A DNA stretch of 21,483 nucleotides from Thermohalobaculum sp050043005 (GTDB lineage: Bacteria > Pseudomonadota > Alphaproteobacteria > Rhodobacterales > Rhodobacteraceae), in NCBI GenBank assembly GCA_050043005.1, contig JBHJIZ010000140.1, positions 1 through 21,483 of the forward strand. Reading direction: 5' to 3'. The position numbers and the translations under genes were made by a program. The notes beneath the pieces are model-generated. The model saw only the letters and a program-made list of their open reading frames with translations, did no database searches and was not told the DNA's origin. Positions 15,608 through 21,483 of this stretch are shown one piece after another (the first letter of the stretch is position 1; the number at the start of each line of letters is the position of its first letter).

Positions 15608-18600
15608 GGACGTGCAGAGTCGACCAGATCCTTTACATTTCGCTCCACGCGGATCTCTCTGACCAATGCCTCCGCTTCTTGCCTGCTGACGATAGGGCGG
15701 GCGGGCGGACCGAGAGCCCTAGGGTCGTCTCGCAGCCCGGGGTATATTGCGTAGATCTCTTCGCGATGTTCAGGTGCGAAGTCCGCCAGGGCGATGTGCC
15801 CGGGCCTGAAGCTTTCAGTCGGCGCGCCCTCAGCAAAAATGATTTCATGACGATCAAAGAGTAGCGAGTAGTATTCGACTGCACGTTTACCTTTCATTAC
15901 ACGCACGTCCTCTAGACGGGTGAGTCCTTTGGCCAATGCTAGGACTTCATGCATGCCGTGCTTTGCGAGCACCGTCTTTCCAGCCAATACGATCCGGTGT
16001 TGAGGGGAGACAATCAAACGCCGTCTGGGCAGCCCCCCGCCAAGAGCACCCGCCTTGAACTCGATAGGCTTATCCTTACCTGCTCGAGCGTTCCCCGCGT
16101 CGAAGGTTACCTTGCGTCGGCCGATCCAGCGCAGCGTTTGAAGCCCACGATCTGCCGTGACGAAGCGGTCGCCGGGCCACAGGTCTTCCACCGGTACTTC
16201 GCCGTGTTCGGTCAGGATTAAGGTGCCAGGCGCGAAGCATGCAGGGACACCCATCGCCACCAAGGACGCGAACTGCGTCTGCTGCGTCGAGGTATCAATC
16301 GTGCCATCTGGAACGTTGATTGCCTCGCCTGAAGGGAAGGTAAGAACCTGATTTGAACCACCGCCGCCCGAGACCGTGATCTCGTCAGCCGTGACCAAGC
16401 CATCCTGGTTCGTCAGGACGTTGCCAACGTCAGATAGGGCGGCGGTGCTTAACTGATCATCACCGTCACCGAAATCAGTGATGGTATCTGATCCGCCTGA
16501 GGCGTCTACTGCAAACGTGTCGTCGCCTGTCCCGCCTGTGAGCGTGTCATCGCCGGCCCCACCAAAAAGGGTGTCATTGCCCGAGCCGCCATACAGCGTG
16601 TCGTCGCGAACGCCTGCATAGAGGAGATCATCGTCGGCACCGCCGTAAAGGGTGTCGATGCCGGCTTGCGACGAAAGCGTGTCATTCCCGTCACCGCCAT
16701 ACTGTTCGTCATTGTGGCCGCCAGAGGTGATCTGATCATTTCCAGCACCAGCGAACAGGTCACCCGGACCTGCAGTGTCAGTTATCTGGTCTTCACCAGC
16801 ACCGCCGTAGACTGTGTCGGCCCCGACGCCCGTATTGATAGTATCTGCGCCGGAACCGGCGTAGATCAGATCGGCGCCATCTCCACCGACCAGACTGTCA
16901 TTTCCGACACCCGCGTCGAGGCTGACCCCTGCCGTGTCATTCGAAGCATCCAGTTGGTCGTCCTGATCTGTCAGGATGATATTCTCGATCCCGAAGAACG
17001 TGCCGGTGTCGGTTCCGTCGGTGAACGTGCCTTCTTCTTCACCGGTGAAGCTGATGGTGACGCCACCGCCGAGAGCGCTCAGGTCCAGCGTATCGTTGTC
17101 GGCACCCCCTTCACCGCCGTAGATGACATCTGCGCCGAAATCGTCCTCGATCTCGATGAGGTCGGAACCGTCGCCGCCATAGATCAGATCGTCTGCAAGA
17201 CCGCCGATGATCCTGTCATCTCCGCCGCCCATCTGAACGGCGAACGGATTCGATGCGTTTGCTTCCGAGCCGTCGAAAAAGTCGTCTTGGCTCGTGAGGA
17301 TGAAGTTCTCGATCCCCTCGAACGTGGCAGTATCGGTGCCGTCGGTGAGCGTGCCGTCTTCGCCGGTGTTCAGTGTGATCGTCGCGCCTGTTCCCAGCGC
17401 GTCCAAGTCGAGGGTATCGCTGTCGATGCCGCCTTCGCCGCCATAGACGATATCTGTTCCGAAACCGTCCTCGATTATGAACGCGTCCGCGTCGTCTCCG
17501 CCGTAGAGTGTGTCGTTGGCCGCGCCGCCTTGGAGTGTATCGTTGCCCGCACCCGCGTAGAGAAAGTCACCGTCGGAAAGATTGGTGCCTGCATTATCGC
17601 CCGAGAACAGTTGGTCGTCGCCATCCCCGCCATATAGCGTGTCGTGGTCTAGGAAATTGGCGTCCTCTCCGCCATATATAACGTCGTTCCCGCTGCCGCC
17701 GTAGAGAAGATCTGCGGAGTCTCCGCCATCAAGTACATCATCGTTGTTGCCGCCATAAAGGTCGTCGCGACCATTGCCACCGGCGATGCTGTCGCTTCCG
17801 TTTCCACCAAAGACAGCGTCGTCGTCACCGCCGGAGTCTACAGTGTCAGCCCCTACGCCTCCGTAGATCGTATCGGTTCCTGCATCTCCGGTAACGCTGT
17901 CATCTGCGCCGCCACCATATACCAGGTCACCGCCGCCGCCCCCCGAGATGGAGTCCTCTCCGGCTCCCGTTGCGATGGAGTCCGCGCCGTCGCCGGCTTG
18001 GATAGTCACATCTTCAGTGGCGCTCGACCCGACGAACGTGTCAGCCCCCGATGTTAGCTCGAAGGTCTCAATTCCTTCGAACGCGCCAGAGTCGCCGTCG
18101 GCGTCGCTGAACGTGCCTGTTCCACTTCCAGTGAGCGTTATGGTCAGAGCGTCATCCGCGACCGCCCCGCTCAGAGTGTCGCTGTCGTCGCCGCCATCCC
18201 CTGCGAAGATCGTGTCTGTGCCGAAGCCGATGTTGAAGACGTCTCCGTCATCTCCGCCATAGAACGTGTTGCCGCCGAACATCAGATTGAACGTGTCGGC
18301 CCCGGTTCCGCCGTAGAGAATATTGTCCCCGAAGCCACCGTTCAGAAGGTCGTCGCCGGCACCTCCATAGAGTGTATCATTGTCACTCCCGCCGTCGATA
18401 TCATCGTTGCCGTCACCGCCGTAGATGGTGTCAGATCCTCCTGCACCATCGATGCTGTCATCTCCTGCGCCTCCCTGCAGGTCGTCAGCAAGTCCACCAC
18501 CATCGATGACATTCGCGACATCCGGATCGTAGTCCACCGTGTCTGTGAAGCTCGCGTATGTGGGCGCGATGGCACCGTCGATGTTGAAACTGGATGCGAC

Positions 18601-18981
18601 CTCGTACGTGACGCCCGGCTGGAGCTCCGGTTGAGCCAGCCATCCAACCTTGGTGCCACCGATCTCCATCGAATAGAGCGTGATCGTTGAGCCATCCGGG
18701 GCAGTGACAGTGCGGCCGCCCTCCAAGTAGATCTGCCCTGATGCGATGGTCGATCCACCACCATCGGTTACAACGGCGCTCTGACTAGAATCGTCGCCGA
18801 CTTCATTGCTGCTGGCATCGCCTTCAAGCAGACTGTCTGCATCGGTAACACTGACGGTGATACGGCTATCGACGCCGTCGAACGTCGGATCGACTCGGAA
18901 CGTTCCCCCGACTGTGGTCAGATCGCTAGAACCTGACAGAATACCAAAGGCCGATACCGGATATCCGGTAAGGATCGGCAT
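15604..18981 (-). CDS. RTX-repeat protein with C-terminal Hint domain
   Basis: A 1125-residue predicted extracellular protein. Residues 1 to about 160 are a beta-rich region without a Sec signal peptide. From about 160 to 860 it has many glycine/aspartate-rich nonapeptide repeats (YGGxGNDxL type) that bind calcium after type I secretion. Three spacer modules interrupt them, each with a TFxGIENxILT-like core (FEGIETFELT, FEGIENFILT, FFGIENIILT). From Cys915 (CFAPGTLILTEHGEVPVEDL) to about 1060 is a Hint (hedgehog/intein-type) domain, including LIVSPQHRIVLAG; this family can self-cleave. ATG 18981 has GGAGG seven bases upstream; an upstream in-frame start has none. RTX-Hint proteins are common in Rhodobacterales. 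No type I transporter genes are nearby. The function of the mature protein is unknown. Confidence 0.9.
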   Translation of the reverse strand: MPILTGYPVSAFGILSGSSDLTTVGGTFRVDPTFDGVDSRITVSVTDADSLLEGDASSNEVGDDSSQSAVVTDGGGSTIASGQIYLEGGRTVTAPDGSTITLYSMEIGGTKVGWLAQPELQPGVTYEVASSFNIDGAIAPTYASFTDTVDYDPDVANVIDGGGLADDLQGGAGDDSIDGAGGSDTIYGGDGNDDIDGGSDNDTLYGGAGDDLLNGGFGDNILYGGTGADTFNLMFGGNTFYGGDDGDVFNIGFGTDTIFAGDGGDDSDTLSGAVADDALTITLTGSGTGTFSDADGDSGAFEGIETFELTSGADTFVGSSATEDVTIQAGDGADSIATGAGEDSISGGGGGDLVYGGGADDSVTGDAGTDTIYGGVGADTVDSGGDDDAVFGGNGSDSIAGGNGRDDLYGGNNDDVLDGGDSADLLYGGSGNDVIYGGEDANFLDHDTLYGGDGDDQLFSGDNAGTNLSDGDFLYAGAGNDTLQGGAANDTLYGGDDADAFIIEDGFGTDIVYGGEGGIDSDTLDLDALGTGATITLNTGEDGTLTDGTDTATFEGIENFILTSQDDFFDGSEANASNPFAVQMGGGDDRIIGGLADDLIYGGDGSDLIEIEDDFGADVIYGGEGGADNDTLDLSALGGGVTISFTGEEEGTFTDGTDTGTFFGIENIILTDQDDQLDASNDTAGVSLDAGVGNDSLVGGDGADLIYAGSGADTINTGVGADTVYGGAGEDQITDTAGPGDLFAGAGNDQITSGGHNDEQYGGDGNDTLSSQAGIDTLYGGADDDLLYAGVRDDTLYGGSGNDTLFGGAGDDTLTGGTGDDTFAVDASGGSDTITDFGDGDDQLSTAALSDVGNVLTNQDGLVTADEITVSGGGGSNQVLTFPSGEAINVPDGTIDTSTQQTQFASLVAMGVPACFAPGTLILTEHGEVPVEDLWPGDRFVTADRGLQTLRWIGRRKVTFDAGNARAGKDKPIEFKAGALGGGLPRRRLIVSPQHRIVLAGKTVLAKHGMHEVLALAKGLTRLEDVRVMKGKRAVEYYSLLFDRHEIIFAEGAPTESFRPGHIALADFAPEHREEIYAIYPGLRDDPRALGPPARPIVSRQEAEALVREIRVERNVKDLVDSARP

Positions 18982-19582
18982 GCGCGCACCTCCAAGGCCG
19001 CACACCCGACAAGCGGATCAGACGTCTTCACAGCGTTCAGGGTCGCGGCGTCGGCATCGGACTAGCCCGCATGCGTTTAGGTATCGTTAGCGACGATTCC
19101 CGGCGGCACGCCTGAGACGAAGGCGCGTACCTCGACCGATGCGATGGCATGCATCATCCTGCCGGGCGCTAGTCGGGTTTAAGGCTATCAGTGCTCGACG
19201 TACTTTGCACTCAGTTTACCCAGAATGTAGCCTTCGCTGAGATCATACTCAGTTATTTTCGCGAACTCCTCTGGCGACGGGCACTAATCGTATCGCTGTT
19301 GGCTAACGGCACCGGCATGCGACCGCTCGCGGTTAGAGGAACTTCAACCTCTACCGTGTTTGTGAAAATGTAGTTCCCATTACCATCAACCCCCAGAATG
19401 GCTGAGAAGTGCAGAATGCTGACAAAGCAGCATCGCCACCAGCTTAAAACCATCTTTCCCAGTCTGGCCGAAGGCCCCGACATCGGTTTGGGGCCAACGG
19501 CACTAAGCTGTCTTACGCTTCAGGAAACCGAGCGTTTAGCCAACCTTTTGCTCGAATGGGAGTTGCCCCAATCGCGATCTTC
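18982..19582. other. 600-base gap upstream of the RTX gene, weak ORFs only
   Basis: This stretch separates the RTX/Hint gene from the small-gene cluster. A leftward frame at 19253-19483 contains a protein-like segment (LGVDGNGNYIFTNTVEVEV) but has no ribosome binding site and an Arg/Ser-rich tail. A rightward frame at 19398-19628 has LQETERLANLLLEWE, also without a ribosome binding site. I cannot support either as a gene. The RTX promoter is expected in the first 250 bases. Confidence 0.4.
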
Positions 19583-19867
19583 TCACGCCATGAAGTCGAA
19601 GACGTGTATGTCGACGAAGGCTTGGTAAATGTCGGATGTATCCGCGACCACTGGATCCGCATCAACTTCAAGGCGAAATCCCGCTGCGCCACCTTGCGAG
19701 TGCGCGACGACCGGGTTCGTGTCGTACTCGACCCTGAAGTTTCCCGCTGGAAAATAGTTGTCGGTGAATGCGGTTGTGTCGTGCTCCAGGCGAAACACGA
19801 TCGTCTCTGGGGTGGTCCAGTCGTCTTTGAGGAGTTGGGCAATCTGGCCGTTCGTCTGCTGGGTCAT
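19583..19867 (-). CDS. Small protein with three about 20-residue repeats
   Basis: A 94-residue protein I do not recognise. The ATG is preceded by a strong AGGAAGGA ribosome binding site at good distance, which supports a real gene. After a polar N-terminal 20 residues there are three copies of a beta-strand-like unit: FRLEHDTTAFTDN (from Phe25), FRVEYDTNPVVAHSQ (from Phe44) and FRLEVDADPVVADTS (from Phe64), spaced 19 to 20 residues. The repeats share the pattern FR[LV]E-x-D-x-[TD]. The C-terminus is hydrophobic (FVDIHVFDFMA). It is acidic, with no cysteine, signal peptide or transmembrane segment. It lies 140 bases downstream of another small gene on the same strand. It could be a structural repeat peptide or an export substrate; there is no direct functional evidence. 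Confidence 0.7.
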   Translation of the reverse strand: MTQQTNGQIAQLLKDDWTTPETIVFRLEHDTTAFTDNYFPAGNFRVEYDTNPVVAHSQGGAAGFRLEVDADPVVADTSDIYQAFVDIHVFDFMA

Positions 19868-20007
19868 TGTTCTGTCCTTCCTGTTGTTGAGCGGTGTGCC
19901 GCTCTCTGACGAAGGACAGTGTTCGACGACCTTGTTTCGCCCAAATTGCTGAGATCCGGGCGAAGCGTTTCATTTGCTTCGGAGAGCGAGAAGCGTGCCT
20001 GACGGAT

Positions 20008-20121
20008 TCAGACTTCTTCGAAATCGAGCAGAAGTTGCTCATCGTCCTCGAATGGCTGGCTCTCGAATGCGCTCTCAACCGCTGCGTCCTCGCCAATCAC
20101 AAGATCGTCGTCATCCCACAT
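20008..20121 (-). CDS. 37-residue highly acidic peptide
   Basis: A very short gene, MWDDDDLVIGEDAAV… to …LLLDFEEV, with GGGAG six bases before its ATG. Of 37 residues, 15 are Asp or Glu and none is Lys, Arg or His. The remainder includes aromatic and leucine positions that could form an amphipathic helix. I do not recognise it. Its place between the double-glycine-leader peptide and the repeat protein, all on the same strand and each with its own ribosome binding site, suggests a common small-peptide locus. It might be an immunity, chaperone-like or precursor peptide, but that is speculation. Confidence 0.55.
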   Translation of the reverse strand: MWDDDDLVIGEDAAVESAFESQPFEDDEQLLLDFEEV

Positions 20122-20455
20122 GGTTAGCTCCCGCTTAATTCCTCGTGATGCCGGTCACTCTTTGGCAAGAAGTCTGAACGAAGGTTTAAGGGCTGTGGAT
20201 AGAATACGGGGCGGTCACCGCATCCGCCACCGGGTTCAGCGGCTTATTGATCCTGGCGGACGCTTTAGCCCTTGGAGTCTGACTCAAAATACCTGAGCCA
20301 TTTTTCTTGCGGCGTAGGAGGCTGACCTTCGGATTGATGCGATGAGTGTCCAAGGGCGCGTCGATCATAGTCAGGACGAGTGATTTCGGTCCAAGGCATG
20401 CTCCCCTCCGGCAGTAGCAACCGGAGTGAAGCACAAACGACTGAAATCGCTCAAC
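20122..20455. other. Gap between small peptide genes, with a short hairpin
   Basis: About 330 bases without a supported gene. A leftward frame (20186-20434) lacks a ribosome binding site and recognisable motifs. A 6-bp stem, CTCCGG (20406-20411) with CCGGAG (20421-20426), lies 30 to 50 bases after the stop of the leader-peptide gene. It has no T-run, so it is at most a weak terminator or RNA-end structure. Confidence 0.35.
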
Positions 20456-20647
20456 TTAAGTACCGTTTGAACCCTTAGGCATAACGAATTCGAAGGTCAT
20501 GGTCCCGCCATGGCTTTCGGTGCTGTCGGTCGGTTCTTTGGATGTCTCTCTCGAACGAGCGCTGCCACCAGCTGAGACGATGTCCAAGTCGTCATCGTTC
20601 AATTCAGCCGCTTGAGAAATCTGGTCGGTAGTATTGGTCTTGGTCAT
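20456..20647 (-). CDS. Putative double-glycine-leader peptide (bacteriocin/RiPP-type precursor)
   Basis: A 63-residue peptide starting at ATG 20647, with GGAG seven bases upstream. Residues 1-28 look like a bacteriocin-type leader: a polar start, then ELNDDDLDIVSAGG, matching the family pattern E-L-x(4)-L-x-x-V-x-x-G-G. C39-peptidase ABC transporters cut such leaders after the double glycine. The predicted core of 35 residues is rich in Ser, Thr, Glu and Gly (from SARSRETSKEPTDS to FEFVMPKGSNGT) and has no Cys, so lanthionine or sactipeptide chemistry is not expected. No modifying enzyme, peptidase or transporter gene is in the window. An in-frame upstream start (20737) lacks a ribosome binding site. 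The leader call is by motif; export and activity are inferred. Confidence 0.65.
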   Translation of the reverse strand: MTKTNTTDQISQAAELNDDDLDIVSAGGSARSRETSKEPTDSTESHGGTMTFEFVMPKGSNGT

Positions 20648-20908
20648 TGGTAACTCCGTTGGTCTGTCCGGCGTGATTGCCGATGACCAAAGTGATAGTC
20701 GGTGCGTGTATCGCCCCGATCTCGTAAACTGTCTCAAATGTATCGCTCTCTTGCACCAATAGGCTGCCCGACCCGGCGGGCGTCAATTCACAGGCCCCCA
20801 TGCCAGAACGCTACCTCATCGGCGCTGACGATCTTCCAAAGAAGATCGCCACGGTCGGCACCCAAGTTCCGCTTGCGGTGGCCCTGGGCCTACCAGAGAT
20901 GGAGATTT
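20648..20908. other. Intergenic stretch left of the IS110 relic
   Basis: About 260 bases upstream of the leader-peptide gene; its promoter should be here. A rightward frame at 20800-20910 (MPERYLIGADDLPKKIATVG… to a TGA) has protein-like composition but no ribosome binding site and no family I can name. It could be a fragment cut by the IS110 insertion. A leftward frame (20604-20801) overlaps the leader-peptide gene out of frame and is not supported. Confidence 0.35.
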
Positions 20909-21366
20909 GATCGAAGCGAGTCAGAGCTTAGCCGCGACCTCAAAGCCATTGCGCACGAGAGCCCGGTGTCCCGCCGATTGATCACCATTCCCTGGCATTA
21001 GGCCGATCGCGTCGCTCACTTCTTGGCCCTCGTCGACGATCCAACCAGGTTCAGGCGTACTGCGGACGTCGGGGCATTTCTTGGTCCCCCCCCCGACGAT
21101 GCCGATCGGGCGACACAGACTACTCCAGGCGCATATCGAAATGCGGTGACGCCACCATGCGCGGGGTGCTCATCGAGGCAGCGGGGTGCGGGATCGGCAG
21201 GATGAAGCGTTTCTCGCGCTTAAGAGCCTGGGCTGTCCACCTGGCGGCGCGTAAAGGGGCAAAAAAAGCGATGATCGCAACAGCCCGGAAATTGGCAGTG
21301 CTCTTGCTGACGCTTTGAAAGAACGGAACCGACTACAACTGGACCAAGGAGGAGGCCGCCGCCTGA
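20909..21366 (+). pseudogene. IS110-family transposase, C-terminal relic with frameshift and stops
   Basis: This carries the C-terminal Transposase_20 region of an IS110/IS116-type DEDD transposase. It reads DLKAIAHESPVSRRLITIP, a TAG at 20999-21001, then VDDPTRFRRTADVGAFLG. At a run of nine C (21086-21094) the frame shifts. In the next frame it continues with SGDTDYS-like residues, KCGDATMRGVLIEAAG, MKRFSRLKSWAVHLAARKG, MIATARKLAVLLLTL, a TGA in place of Trp, and KNGTDYNWTKEEAAA to the final TGA. The N-terminal RuvC-like catalytic half is not seen. At least one frameshift and two nonsense changes make it dead. Confidence 0.85.
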
Positions 21367-21483
21367 CTGAATTCCCGCCACCGGTGCGCGCGAGACGAAG
21401 TCCCGACGGGAAGGGAGCAGGGCGAGCTCGTGTTTCTGGTTGGGAAATCCCTTGCGAGGTTCCCGCGTATTACATCCATGGCG
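21367..21483. other. Sequence after the IS110 relic
   Basis: The last 117 bases contain no gene I can support. The first part is probably the 3' untranslated end of the IS110-type element, which normally lacks terminal inverted repeats. Confidence 0.35.

Noticed and set aside
16666..17637. A 323-codon open frame on the upper strand
   Set aside because: It is antisense to the RTX repeats; the biased codons of Gly/Asp repeats keep the opposite frame open. No ribosome binding site or family motif.
15604..18981. Dense periodic repeats that could suggest a CRISPR or satellite array
   Set aside because: The repeats are imperfect, in frame, and encode RTX nonapeptides; there are no constant repeats with unique spacers.
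19398..19628. Rightward 76-codon frame with LQETERLANLLLEWE
   Set aside because: No ribosome binding site, and it overlaps the well-supported leftward 94-aa gene; kept only as a note.
1..21483. tRNA, rRNA or classic riboswitch genes
   Set aside because: By eye I found no T-arm/anticodon-arm pattern, rRNA block or known aptamer core; a covariance-model scan would be decisive.

Overview
The window looks like an accessory, transposon-rich stretch of an alphaproteobacterial genome, most likely from Rhodobacterales (Roseobacter/Rhodobacter relatives). This rests on family-level recognition: a GC-rich sequence, an RTX protein ending in a Hint domain, chemoreceptors with alphaproteobacterial-type signalling tips, and IS5- and IS110-type elements familiar from that order. 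I could not run a search, so the assignment is an inference.

Layout, left to right. Positions 1-107 hold the tail of a DDE integrase-type transposase. A large serine recombinase follows (458-2101). An IS5-family element (2126-3393) has its transposase broken by an in-frame stop. Next is a sensing block: a periplasmic branched-chain-amino-acid-type binding protein (3707-4858) and a full chemoreceptor (4986-7451). Then comes a decayed second chemoreceptor (7627-9512), split by a second, diverged and also dead IS5 copy (7995-9289). Both IS5 copies sit between AGCT-type flanks, and removing the second one restores the chemoreceptor reading.

A leftward cluster (10939 down to 9735) encodes a small helical protein and two receiver-like proteins. 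Neither receiver-like protein has the phosphate-accepting Asp: one has Glu there and the other Gly. Divergent from them is a membrane-anchored protein with TPR-like helices and a conserved cytoplasmic N-terminal domain (11164-12861). A leftward acyl-CoA synthetase follows (13234-14931), then a 157-bp MITE-like inverted-repeat element (15207-15363).

The right part is a leftward secretion-type region. It holds a 1125-residue RTX/Hint protein (15604-18981) with a 72-codon ORF overlapping its stop codon, and upstream three small genes with good ribosome binding sites: a 94-aa protein with three about 20-residue repeats, a 37-aa peptide with 15 acidic and no basic residues, and a 63-aa peptide with a bacteriocin-type double-glycine leader. 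The last 460 bases are a frameshifted IS110-family transposase relic.

How the genes may work together (inference): the binding protein and chemoreceptor could act as a ligand-capture and taxis pair. The RTX/Hint protein and the small peptides could be export substrates from one accessory locus, but no ABC transporter, peptidase or modifying enzyme lies in the window. The least described parts are the small-peptide locus and the acceptor-less receiver pair. Recombinase and IS remnants on both sides fit an island or plasmid segment built by successive insertions.
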